DNA of 64,000 nucleotides, from assembly GCA_016719945.1 (NCBI GenBank), contig JADJYE010000008.1:124001-188000 (forward strand), written 5' to 3'. Origin of the DNA: Polyangiaceae bacterium. GTDB taxonomy: Bacteria > Myxococcota_A > Polyangia > Polyangiales > Polyangiaceae. A program made the position numbers and the translations under genes. Positions 17,629 to 26,043 of this stretch are shown in pieces; positions within the stretch are counted from its first letter, which is position 1, and every line of letters starts with the position of its first letter. The notes under the pieces were generated by a model. The model searched no databases, was not told the origin of the DNA, and worked only from the letters and a program-made list of their open reading frames with translations.

Positions 17629-19476
17629 ATGATCCGAAGGCTCACGACGTTGCTGCTCGCCCTCGGCGCCGCGGGCTGCGCACCGCGCGCCGAGGTCGCG
17701 CCTCCGGCTCGACCCGTCGAGCTCGCCCGGCCCCTGCCCGCGCCGGAGCCAGCGCAAGCACAGCAGCCTGCGCCGCTCGACCCCCAGACCGCGGCGGCGC
17801 TCGTGAAGCAGCTCGGCGCCGGGTGGTACGGCGTCGTGTACGGCGACGAGCCAGCGCGCGCTGCGTTCCTGGCGGACCCAGCGCACTCGGAGGCGGCCGT
17901 CGTCGCGGCGCTCGACGGCTTCACCCGCGAGTGCGAAAAGGGCCCGAAGGACTGCGAGCCCGCGGAGCGAAGCGAAGCGCAGCAGGTCATCGAGCTGCTC
18001 GCCGAGGTGGCCGCGCCCACGGTCGGCGCGACGCCGGCTGTGCGCCTGCTCGTGCGCCTCGACGAGCTCGGCTCGTTCGACGCCGAGCGCGCGCTGGAGC
18101 GCGTCCTCGAGCGGCGCTTCCTGCTTCGCGCACCCAAGTGCGTGGCCCCGACGAAGGCCGCGATCGCCGCCGCCGACGCCGAGCTCGACGACTTCTTCGT
18201 GCTCGAAGAGCAGAAGCCACCGCGCGCGCCGACCCCCCAGGAGCGGAGCGACCTCGCCTACTTCCACGCCGCGGTGGACGGGGCCGCGGGCTGGATCGGG
18301 TCGCTCGCGACCGTGCCGGGCCAGCTGCTCCAAGACGATCACCCCGACGTCACGCTCCGCAAGAACCTGGACGCCGAGCTCACCGCCGCGCTGGCGCGGG
18401 GCGACGTCGAGGAGCACGCCAAGCTCGCGCCTCGCTACCTCGCGTCCCTCGGGTACCCAGGCCCCATCCGCGCCCAGGAGGACGCGGCGCCCGGCACGCG
18501 AGGGTACGGCGATATCATGCGCGATCTCGCGCGCTCGCTCGAGATCCTGGGGCGCCTCGACGAGGCGGCCGCCCTGTACCGCCTGCCGGTCCCGTTCCGC
18601 GGCTGCACCATGAGCACCCTCGACGACGAGCTGCAGATCCGGGGGATCATCCGCACCTCGGAGGGACCGAGCGGGGACTGCAGGAGGTCTGCCGCGATGC
18701 GCCTGTACGCGGTCGACGGCATCCGCGACGAGACGTACGGCGTCGAGGCGCTCGAGGCCGGCGGCTACGACGTCGCGCGCCTCTACCGCGCGGCGCTCGC
18801 CACGCAGGGCCGACAGGACGCCGACGAGGTGAAGCGCCGCCTCGAGGGCTCACCGCACGCCAGCGCAGGCCTGACGCGCCTCACTCGCCTCGGCGCGGAG
18901 CCATGGCTGAAGGACCTCCGCGCGCTCCGTGGCTACGCGGACGCCGCCGGGGCGGCGGCCCTCGACACGCTGCTCGATCTGGCCGAGCACGGCTCCACGG
19001 ACGCCCGCGAGGAGGCCCTCGAGGCGCTGGCGGCGCTGGCCGACGACGACGGCACCGACCCGTGCTCCTCCACGGGGGGCCGCTGGCGCTTCTCCGGCGA
19101 TCGAAAGGTGCGCCGGCTGTCGGAGCGGTGCGAGACGAAGCTCCCCGCAGCAGACTCCGCCGCGCTCGCGACCCGGCTCGCCGGATTCGCGAAGGACCCC
19201 TCGCCCCAGGTGCGCGAGCACGTCGCGGCCGCGCTCGGCCGCGTCGCCTCGCCTGCCGGCAAGAAGGCGCTCGCCTCTCTCGCCAAGGACACCTACGAAA
19301 ACGGCGAGATCTGCCGCTACGTGGGGGACCAGCCGAAGCAGTGCGAGCGCAACTTCCCGGTGCGCCGCGCGGCGAAGGAGGGCCTGGAGCGCCTCGCGGC
19401 GGCCGAGAAGAACCGGGCCGCCGCGAAGAGCACGAAGAAGTCAGCGAAGGGCAAGAGCCCCTCGGCGCTCAAGTGA
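17629..19476 (+). CDS. HEAT/TPR-like lipoprotein
   Basis: The 615-residue product starts with a lipoprotein signal (TTLLLALGAAGC) and a Pro/Ala-rich linker to about residue 50. The rest is a helical solenoid with TPR- or HEAT-like units (DIMRDLARSLEILGRLDEAAALYRL, split here only by name, and SPQVREHVAAALGRVASPAGKKAL near the end). Several paired Cys residues suggest disulfides and a periplasmic location. The tail is Lys/Ser-rich (KKSAKGKSPSALK). It resembles the lipoprotein at 7504 in design. No catalytic residues are visible. It ends convergently with the dsrE-type gene, overlapping it by 8 nt. Confidence 0.7.
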   Translation: MIRRLTTLLLALGAAGCAPRAEVAPPARPVELARPLPAPEPAQAQQPAPLDPQTAAALVKQLGAGWYGVVYGDEPARAAFLADPAHSEAAVVAALDGFTRECEKGPKDCEPAERSEAQQVIELLAEVAAPTVGATPAVRLLVRLDELGSFDAERALERVLERRFLLRAPKCVAPTKAAIAAADAELDDFFVLEEQKPPRAPTPQERSDLAYFHAAVDGAAGWIGSLATVPGQLLQDDHPDVTLRKNLDAELTAALARGDVEEHAKLAPRYLASLGYPGPIRAQEDAAPGTRGYGDIMRDLARSLEILGRLDEAAALYRLPVPFRGCTMSTLDDELQIRGIIRTSEGPSGDCRRSAAMRLYAVDGIRDETYGVEALEAGGYDVARLYRAALATQGRQDADEVKRRLEGSPHASAGLTRLTRLGAEPWLKDLRALRGYADAAGAAALDTLLDLAEHGSTDAREEALEALAALADDDGTDPCSSTGGRWRFSGDRKVRRLSERCETKLPAADSAALATRLAGFAKDPSPQVREHVAAALGRVASPAGKKALASLAKDTYENGEICRYVGDQPKQCERNFPVRRAAKEGLERLAAAEKNRAAAKSTKKSAKGKSPSALK

Positions 19477-19945
19477 AGATGATCTGCGCGCCGTCGGCCA
19501 GGTCGTAGAAATCGCCCGCGGTGATGACGTCCTTCACCTGAGGCAGCAAGTCTTCCTTGCTGCGCTTGAACATCTTCATGGCGAGCTCACAGGCGTACAG
19601 CTCCGCGCCCGACTCGTCGAGGATCTGCAGCATCTCGCGCACGCTCGGCAGCTCGAGCTCTTCCATCTGCTTGCGCATCATCTTGGCGGCGAGGCTCTCC
19701 ATCCCCGGCAGCCCGGCGATCATGGTGGGCATCCCCGAGCTGGCGTTGCCGGCGAGGTTCACGTGCAGGTGATCGACCTTGGACTCGGTGATGATGTCGA
19801 GGCCCCAGAAGGTGAAGAACACGAACGCCTCGATGCCCGATTGGCGCGCGGCGTTCGCGAGGATGAGGGACGGGTAGGCTTCGTCGAGGCCGCCGTGCGA
19901 CGCGATGATGGCGACCTTGCGCTTGCTCGTTGCGATGTTGCTCAT
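19469..19945 (-). CDS. DsrE/DsrF-like sulfur-relay protein
   Basis: This 158-residue protein from the ATG at 19945 has the DsrE-family pattern: KVAIIASHGGLDEAYPSLILANAA, then EAFVFFTFWGLDI and GMPTMIAGLPGMES, with a Cys at YACELAMKMF. It belongs to the DsrE/DrsE peroxiredoxin-like branch, in which a conserved Cys can carry a persulfide. It is the third gene of the sulfide:quinone oxidoreductase operon, 14 nt after the DUF1641::DsrC gene. A role in moving sulfane sulfur produced by sulfide oxidation is likely from family knowledge. The exact acceptor is unknown. Confidence 0.88.
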   Translation of the reverse strand: MSNIATSKRKVAIIASHGGLDEAYPSLILANAARQSGIEAFVFFTFWGLDIITESKVDHLHVNLAGNASSGMPTMIAGLPGMESLAAKMMRKQMEELELPSVREMLQILDESGAELYACELAMKMFKRSKEDLLPQVKDVITAGDFYDLADGAQIIFT

Positions 19946-19959
19946 GGGGTGCTCCAAGC

Positions 19960-20949
19960 TCAGATGCAGCCGGCCGGCTTGGGGACGCCGGCGATCTTGG
20001 CCACGGTGCGCGCCGGGGCCTTGGGGAACAGGGTGTAGAGATCTTTCGTGGTGACGCCCGTCGCCTGGGTGATGCGGCGGATGTTGGGCGAGACCTTGGT
20101 GGCCTCGAAGTCGGCCCGGACGAACTCGACGACCTTCCAGTGAGCGTCGGACATGCCGACGCCTTGAGCGGCGGCGATCTTCACCGCGAGCTCCGCGGTC
20201 CACTGGGTGGGATCGGCGAGGTGACCGTCGGCCGAGAAGCCGACGCCATCGAGCACCGCGGCGACCGGCGAGGGGGCCGTCTGAGGCACGCCGCACGAGG
20301 CCGCGGGAGCCTTGGGCTCCGCTTGCGCGCGCGGTGCCGCCGGGGCAGCAGGCGCGGGGCGCTCCACCCCGAGGACCTTCTTCTTCTTGGCGCCGGTGAT
20401 CGTCGCGAGCTTCGAGCGCTTCTGCTCCAGCGGCGAGGCGGCGCGTTTGTCGGAGACGAGCTGGGCGGCGCGGCCGACGTGGCGCATCAGCTCCATCATC
20501 ACGGCCATGCCCTTCTGCACGTCGTCGTCGCGGGTCGCGCGCACCATGCCGAGGATGCCCATGGGCTCCGCTTGGTCGGCGTTCTGAAGCACCGCCGAGG
20601 CCTCGCCCGCGACGGCGAGCACCTCCGGCTGGGTCATCGCGCGCACGGTCTCGAGGATGCCGACGATCGCGTCGCCGAGCTGACGCACGTCGCTCGGGCC
20701 GAAGCCCGTCACCACGCGGTCTGCGACCTTGAGCATCTCGGTCGCGAACTCGAAGTAGCCGCGCCGCTCGAGGTCGCCGAGCCGCTCGCTGGCGACGCCC
20801 ATCGCGAGCTTCAAGATCGGGGTCATCTCGGCGAACAGCTCCTCGGTCTTGCGCTGCCGCTCGACGATGAGCCCTACCTGCTGAGACAGCGCGTCGAGCT
20901 TGGCGCTCACCGCGGCGAGTTGGTGGTCGTGGGGTCGGGGGACTTCCAT
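19960..20949 (-). CDS. DUF1641 - DsrC/TusE fusion protein
   Basis: The 329-residue protein starts at 20949, 2 nt after the preceding stop. Residues about 1-135 match DUF1641 proteins: a helical start (LAAVSAKLDALSQQV), then GDLERRGYFEF, VTGFGPSDVRQLGDAIVGIL and EPMGILGMVRATRDDDVQKG. A Lys- and Pro/Ala-rich linker follows (about 165-205). The last 115 residues are a DsrC/TusE domain: HLADPTQWTAELAVKIAAAQGV, HWKVVEFVRADF and the C-terminal arm KIAGVPKPAGCI. The penultimate Cys (CysA) is kept, but the second Cys of true DsrC, 11 residues upstream, is Ala. That makes it a TusE-like sulfur carrier. DUF1641 genes often accompany sulfide:quinone oxidoreductases; the covalent fusion is notable. Confidence 0.88.
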   Translation of the reverse strand: MEVPRPHDHQLAAVSAKLDALSQQVGLIVERQRKTEELFAEMTPILKLAMGVASERLGDLERRGYFEFATEMLKVADRVVTGFGPSDVRQLGDAIVGILETVRAMTQPEVLAVAGEASAVLQNADQAEPMGILGMVRATRDDDVQKGMAVMMELMRHVGRAAQLVSDKRAASPLEQKRSKLATITGAKKKKVLGVERPAPAAPAAPRAQAEPKAPAASCGVPQTAPSPVAAVLDGVGFSADGHLADPTQWTAELAVKIAAAQGVGMSDAHWKVVEFVRADFEATKVSPNIRRITQATGVTTKDLYTLFPKAPARTVAKIAGVPKPAGCI

Positions 20950-20951
20950 CT

Positions 20952-22181
20952 TCAGCTCCACTTGCCGGCCATGAGCATGCGGTGGTCGAGGGGCAGGTCC
21001 TTGCCGGCGAGCAGGACGTTCCAATAGATCCAGCGGAACGCGAGCTTGCCCCAGTGGTTCGTCGCGCTCTCCTCGAGCAGCGTGAACGGCCCGACGCCGG
21101 GCAGCGGGAAGCGCCCGGGCAGCGGCTCGGTGTCGTAGTTGAAATCGATGAGCATCGCCTTGCCGTACCCGGTCTCGATGAAGCAGTTCGCGTGGCCGTC
21201 GAAGGACGGCTCGAGCGGCTTGCCGTCGATGAACCTGAGCACGTTCTCGATCAGCACCTCGGACTGGAAATGGGCGACCGCCCCGGCCTTCGACGAGGGC
21301 AGATCGGTCGCGTCGCCGATGGCGAAGACGTTCGGAAACGACTTGCTCTGGAGCGTGTGTTTGTCGGTCGGGAGCCAACCGCCGGCGTCTCCCATGCCGC
21401 TCTTGTGGATGACCTCGGAGCCGCCGTGGAGCGGGATGGTCACCAGCAGGTCGTAGCCTGTCTCGCGGCCGTCGTAGGCCTTGAGGGTGCGTTTGTCGCC
21501 GTCGACCTCGCTGAGCGAGAAGTCGCCGAGCACCTCGATGTTGCGCTGCGCGAGCATCCCGCCGAGCGCCTGCGACGCGCGCGGCTTGGTGAACGCCCCC
21601 TCGAGCGGGGTGGCGTACGCGATCTCGACCTTGTCCCGTATGCCCCGCTGCGTGAAATACGCGTCGGCGAGGAACAACAGCTCGAGGGGAGCGACCGGGC
21701 ACTTGATCGGCATCTCGACCACGTTGACCACGAGCCGCCCTCCTTGGAACGCGTCGAGCTTGTCGCGCAGACCGAGGGCGCCCTCGAGCGTGTAGAAGTC
21801 GAACGCAGACTCGCGCCAGCCGGCGCCGGTGAGCCCCTGCGTCTGCTCCGGCAGGACGCGCGAGCCGGTCGCTACGATCAGCACGTCGTAGGGCAGCTTC
21901 TCTCCGCCCACCATCACGACGCGCTGCTCGTCGGGCGCCACGCGATCGATCTCGCCGAGGCGCAGCTCGACCCTGGGGTCGAGCAGGCTCTTGCGCTTCT
22001 TCACCATGTCCTCCGCGCGGTACATGCCGAACGGCAGGAACAAGAGCCCCGGCTGGTAGACGTGAAGGTCGTCTCGATCGACCACGGTGACGCGCCAGGC
22101 GTCGTCGGGGAGCGCGCGGACCAACCGGTTGGCCATCATCGTGCCGCCGGTCCCGGCACCAAGGATCACGATTCGATTCAT
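20952..22181 (-). CDS. sqr: Sulfide:quinone oxidoreductase (FAD-dependent)
   Basis: The 409-residue flavoprotein begins at the ATG at 22181, about 10 nt after GAGGAG. Motifs are the N-terminal dinucleotide fold (RIVILGAGTGGTMMANRL), VYQPGLLFLPFG, VATGSR, the redox Cys in VEMPIKCPVAPLE, FAIGDATDLPSSKAG (FAD-binding Asp) and a C-terminal amphipathic region for quinone-side membrane contact. Only one core Cys of the usual set is obvious by eye, so the catalytic Cys arrangement needs an alignment. It should oxidise sulfide and pass electrons to the quinone pool at the membrane, yielding polysulfide or persulfide. The DUF1641::DsrC and DsrE proteins encoded directly behind it are likely sulfur acceptors. 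Confidence 0.88.
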   Translation of the reverse strand: MNRIVILGAGTGGTMMANRLVRALPDDAWRVTVVDRDDLHVYQPGLLFLPFGMYRAEDMVKKRKSLLDPRVELRLGEIDRVAPDEQRVVMVGGEKLPYDVLIVATGSRVLPEQTQGLTGAGWRESAFDFYTLEGALGLRDKLDAFQGGRLVVNVVEMPIKCPVAPLELLFLADAYFTQRGIRDKVEIAYATPLEGAFTKPRASQALGGMLAQRNIEVLGDFSLSEVDGDKRTLKAYDGRETGYDLLVTIPLHGGSEVIHKSGMGDAGGWLPTDKHTLQSKSFPNVFAIGDATDLPSSKAGAVAHFQSEVLIENVLRFIDGKPLEPSFDGHANCFIETGYGKAMLIDFNYDTEPLPGRFPLPGVGPFTLLEESATNHWGKLAFRWIYWNVLLAGKDLPLDHRMLMAGKWS

Positions 22182-22293
22182 CGCAGTTGCGCTCCTCATA
22201 GCGAGAACTGAGCCAGGCGCAATCAACGGGCTCCGCCGGAATCGGCTTGCTCTTTGGGCGCAAGAACGCGCGACTCGCGAAATCCTTGCGCGG

Positions 22294-24075
22294 CTACTTG
22301 CAGACGCGCGCGCTCACGCTCGACGCGGCGGCCGCCGACATCTGCAGCAGCAACACCTTGCTCCCATCGTACAGGACCGTCAGCGGCCCCTTGCCCAGCG
22401 CCTCTTTCTTGGCGAAGGCCTCGGCGTCGGCGGGTGATGGGAGCTTGAACAGCGCGGCGCTCCCGTCCTTCGCTCCGTCGCTCACGGTGAAGCCGCGGCC
22501 CTCGGGGCCCTTGCACTGAAAGTTGATCATGTCCCCCGCGCAGTAGAGGAGGTCTCCCTTCACGGGCAGGCCTGCCTCCTTGAGGCGCGCGCGGAGCGTC
22601 GGCTTGGTCAGCGTCGCGAGGCCCGAACAGGCGCGGCTGGTCCCGACCTCGTCGAGCACGGCGCTCCCGGGGACCGGCGGGGGCGGCGCGACGACCGGGG
22701 CTGACGTCTGGGTCGGCGCTGGCGCGGAGACAGGAGGAGCCGTGGTGGGCGTCGCGGCGGAGATCGGCGCGTCGGGGGCGGCGCGAGCCGTGGCCTCGTC
22801 GTCCTTCGTCACCTTCGAACGGCGCGGCTTGTGGGGGGTCGCCCCGCGCGTCGCGAAGAAGACCCCGAGCGCGATCACCACGGCGAGCGCCGCGACCACC
22901 AGGCCGATCACCAGCCCCCCGCCGCTCGCCTTCTTCGGCTTCACGACGGGCAGCGGGGCGATGTTCGGTACGCCGGTCTGCGCGTGCGCACCGGGCGGGT
23001 GAGGCGCGAACGCCCCGGGCGCCGTGTAGCCAGCGACAGGGGCGACACCGGCGGACGGCGCGGTGTATCCCGGCGGCGGCGCCGAGAGGGGCTGGGGTGC
23101 CCACGCCTGCGGTGCCGCCAGCGCCGACACGACGGCAGGACCGTGGACCTGGACCGGCGCCGCCGCCTGGGCGTCGACCGATCGAAACGTGTGCTGGACG
23201 AGCCGAGACGCGGCGCCCTCGAGCGCCGCCCGCATCTCGCCGGCGCTCTGGTAGCGGTGAGCTTGATCGAGCTTCGTCGCGCGGGCGATCACCTCGCCGA
23301 GCGGGGTGGCGAGCACGCTCTCGGGGATCGGTACCCGCCCCGCGTGGATTCGCTCCTGCAAGATGGTCATGGGAGAGACGTCGTCCGCGTAGAGCGAGCG
23401 GCCGTTGAGCATCTCGGCCATGACGATGCCGAACGCGAACAGATCCGTCGCTGGCCCAACCGTCTTGCCGAAGAGCTGCTCGGGCGGCATGTACGCGGGC
23501 GTCCCCAGCATCATCCCGTTCTTGGTGAGCCCCTGCTTGCTCTGCGGGTTCGTGGACTTCGCGATGCCGAAGTCGAGCAGCTTCACGAGGTCCGAGGTGG
23601 GGCCCACGAGGAAGACGTTTGCGGGCTTGATGTCGCGGTGGACGACGCCCGTGCCGTGGGCGGCCTCGAGGGCGGCGAGGACCTGCGACGCGAGGTGCGC
23701 GACGCGCCGGGGCTGCAGCGCCCCGCGCTTCTCGATCTCGGCCTCGAGCGAGTGCCCCTCGAGCAGCTCGAACGCGATGAAGAGCGTCCCCCGATCGTCG
23801 AGCCCCGCGTCGACGACCCGGACGATGTTGGGGTGCGAGATGCGTCGGACGACGTCGACCTCGCGCTGGAAACGCTCCTGCCCGCCCGACATGTGGAGCA
23901 CCGAAGCGGAGATGATCTTGAGCGCGACCCGGCCGCCGGAGGCGCGGTCGTAGGCCTCGAACACCGCGCCGAAGCCGCCCTCACCGAGCAGGCGCGCGAT
24001 CTGGTAACGCCCGGCGACGACGCTGCCGAGCGGCGTCGACGCCGGGTCGGGCTGGGTCGTCGGCCCGGAGATCAC
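22294..24075 (-). CDS. Ser/Thr protein kinase with one membrane helix and an extracytoplasmic domain
   Basis: The product has 593 residues from a GTG start. The kinase domain (about 22-285) is intact: GEGGFGAV, VALKIISAS, catalytic loop HRDIKPAN, LDFGIA and MPPEQ. A Pro/Ala/Gly linker follows, then a transmembrane helix (GLVIGLVVAALAVVIALGVF, about 385-404). An outer region has a Pro/Thr stretch and a small Cys-containing C-terminal domain (about 485-593). That domain is probably a periplasmic sensor, unlike PASTA or PEGA. The gene follows the Cys-rich lipoprotein gene on the same strand at a distance of 145 nt, so the two may be functionally linked, but nothing shows co-transcription. Confidence 0.9.
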   Translation of the reverse strand: MISGPTTQPDPASTPLGSVVAGRYQIARLLGEGGFGAVFEAYDRASGGRVALKIISASVLHMSGGQERFQREVDVVRRISHPNIVRVVDAGLDDRGTLFIAFELLEGHSLEAEIEKRGALQPRRVAHLASQVLAALEAAHGTGVVHRDIKPANVFLVGPTSDLVKLLDFGIAKSTNPQSKQGLTKNGMMLGTPAYMPPEQLFGKTVGPATDLFAFGIVMAEMLNGRSLYADDVSPMTILQERIHAGRVPIPESVLATPLGEVIARATKLDQAHRYQSAGEMRAALEGAASRLVQHTFRSVDAQAAAPVQVHGPAVVSALAAPQAWAPQPLSAPPPGYTAPSAGVAPVAGYTAPGAFAPHPPGAHAQTGVPNIAPLPVVKPKKASGGGLVIGLVVAALAVVIALGVFFATRGATPHKPRRSKVTKDDEATARAAPDAPISAATPTTAPPVSAPAPTQTSAPVVAPPPPVPGSAVLDEVGTSRACSGLATLTKPTLRARLKEAGLPVKGDLLYCAGDMINFQCKGPEGRGFTVSDGAKDGSAALFKLPSPADAEAFAKKEALGKGPLTVLYDGSKVLLLQMSAAAASSVSARVCK

Positions 24076-24220
24076 GCCTTCAGGCTAGCAGATGGTGACA
24101 GCGGGACGGTCGTCGTGCGCGGTGAGGTCCGAGCCGCCACTTCCCCCGCCCCCTCACCTTCGGCGAGGGGGCGCGCCGCGCGAACCGGCGCTGGCGATCG
24201 CGCGCCGCGTGCTCGGCGGG

Positions 24221-25903
24221 TTAGCCGCAGCGGTTGGCCGTGACGGCGCCGCAGGTCTGCCCGGAAGGGCAGTCGGTGTCGTCGTTGCACTCGCACACGC
24301 CGGAGAGGCAGTCGCAGTCGTTGCCGCCGCCGCAGCCGTTGTTGACGAGGTTGCAGCTCGTCCCGCACGCGCCGCAGTTCTGCTCGTCGGCCTGGGTGTC
24401 GACGCAGGTGTCGGTGCCCTCGCAGCAGGTCGGCGTGCCCGCGGTGCACGGGTTGCCGGGCTCGCTGCAGGTGCCGCTGCCGTTGCAGATCTCCGCCCCG
24501 TCACAGAAGCTGCCGTCGGCGCACGGCGTGCTCGCGGGCTCGTGGTTCGACGCGCACGCGCCCGACTGGCACGTGTCGGGGTCCGTGCAGGCGGTGTCGG
24601 TGTTGTCCCCGCAGGGGGTGTTGTCGGCCTCGTGGTTCGACGAGCACGTTCCGCTGCCGTTGCAGGTGTCGGGGTTGGTGCACTCGGTGTTCGAGCTGTC
24701 CCCGCAGGGAGTGCTCGCGGGCTCGTGGTTCGGTGAGCACGTTCCGCTGCCGTTGCAGGTGTCGGGGTTGGTGCACTCGGTGTTCGAGCTGTCCCCGCAC
24801 GCCGTGCTGGCGGCCACGAAGCAGTTGTCGTTGTTCTCGTTGCAGACGTTGTTGCACGCCGGGCCGCCGACGCAGGGGTCGCCTGCGTGGGTGGTGCAAG
24901 CGCCGTTGTTGCACTGGTCGGCGCCGTTGCAGAAGACGTTGTCGTTGCAGGCGGTGCCGTTGCTCGCGTGGTTGACCTGGCAGTTGCCGGAGCCGTCGCA
25001 GGTGTCCGGGTTGGTGCACGTGTCGTCGGTGTTGCTGCCGCACGGCGTGGCCGCCGCGTCGAAGCAGTTGTTCGCGACCTCGTTGCAGGCGTTGGCGCAC
25101 TCCGACCCGGCCGAGCAAGGATCGCCGGCGCCCACGCAGGCGCCGCCCGCGTTGCACTGGTCGGTCGCCGTGCAGAACAGGCCGTCGTCGCAGCCCGTGC
25201 CCGTGCCGACCGGCGTGTGGACCGGGCTGCCGTTGTCGCAGGTGTCGGTCGTGCACTCCTCGTTGTCATTCTCGATGTCGTCGAACGGCGCCGAGATGGG
25301 GTCGGGGTTGCCGTCGACGCACTGGACCGCGAGGCAGTCGCCGTCGTTCTCTCCCGAGATGACCAGGCCGACGTCATAGACGACGTCGCAGCTGTTGTCG
25401 GTGCAGGAGAAGTCGGCGCAGGTCGTGTCGGTGCCGCACTGCGACTCGATCGTGCACTGGGAGCACAGGCCGGTCGCGTTGCACACGCCCGTGTCGTTGC
25501 ACGGCGTGTCCTCGGGCAGAAACGGGTGCGCCGGGTTCTGGCCGTCGCAGGTCTCGTCGGTGCAGGGGTTATCGTCGTCGAGCGGCACGTCGGCCGGGTC
25601 GGCGACCTGGATCTGCTCCTCGCCGTCGCAGGTCGCGGTCTTGCAGTCGTTCGCGACCTGGGGGACCTCGGGGTCGGTAGCGGCCGTGTAGAGGCAGTTG
25701 CCGTCGGGGTCGCAGACGTCTTCCGTGCACGGGTTGTCGTCGTCGCAGTCGATGCTCGCGCAGGGGTCTGCGCCGCCCGCGCCGCCGGCGCCGCCGGTGC
25801 CGCCACCCCCCTGTCCCGGGCGGAACTGTTCGAAGTCCTGGAAGCAACCCCCGAGCACGAGGGAGAGAGCGGCGGCGAGCGAATAGGTGCGAGCGTTGAG
25901 CAA
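24221..25903 (-). CDS. Cys-rich repeat surface lipoprotein
   Basis: The TTG at 25903 follows GAGG by 5 nt and opens a lipoprotein signal ending in LVLGGC. A Gly-rich linker (GGGGTGGAGGAGG) comes next. The rest of the 560 residues is built from Cys-rich modules of the type CxxNPDTCNGSGTCxxNH and DDDNPCTDETCD, found in myxobacterial secreted proteins. They are rich in Asp and Asn, which suggests calcium binding. Two modules near the middle are almost identical at DNA level. The extreme C terminus (DDTDCPSGQTCG) is another such module. It should be displayed on the cell surface with many disulfides. No enzyme domain is present; adhesion or scaffolding is the usual guess. Confidence 0.8.
   Translation of the reverse strand: MLNARTYSLAAALSLVLGGCFQDFEQFRPGQGGGGTGGAGGAGGADPCASIDCDDDNPCTEDVCDPDGNCLYTAATDPEVPQVANDCKTATCDGEEQIQVADPADVPLDDDNPCTDETCDGQNPAHPFLPEDTPCNDTGVCNATGLCSQCTIESQCGTDTTCADFSCTDNSCDVVYDVGLVISGENDGDCLAVQCVDGNPDPISAPFDDIENDNEECTTDTCDNGSPVHTPVGTGTGCDDGLFCTATDQCNAGGACVGAGDPCSAGSECANACNEVANNCFDAAATPCGSNTDDTCTNPDTCDGSGNCQVNHASNGTACNDNVFCNGADQCNNGACTTHAGDPCVGGPACNNVCNENNDNCFVAASTACGDSSNTECTNPDTCNGSGTCSPNHEPASTPCGDSSNTECTNPDTCNGSGTCSSNHEADNTPCGDNTDTACTDPDTCQSGACASNHEPASTPCADGSFCDGAEICNGSGTCSEPGNPCTAGTPTCCEGTDTCVDTQADEQNCGACGTSCNLVNNGCGGGNDCDCLSGVCECNDDTDCPSGQTCGAVTANRCG
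24629..24800. repeat. 93-bp tandem repeat inside the Cys-rich lipoprotein gene
   Basis: Two nearly identical 93-bp units (31 codons each) start at about 24629 and 24722, and flanking modules are related but more diverged. The units keep the frame and encode the module with TECTNPDTCNGSGTC. This suggests recent in-frame duplication, so copy number may vary between strains. Confidence 0.8.
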
Positions 25904-26043
25904 GGGGACCTCGGGCGAAAGATAAACGAGTCCGGGCCGCCGAGTCGAGAAGCCGGCCCCTCGCCCGCCGACCCGGGTCGTGTCTTGCTCCGAGGGGGGT
26001 GGACAGCTACCCTCCCCGGTGAAGCTCTTCGCTCGGGGGACCC

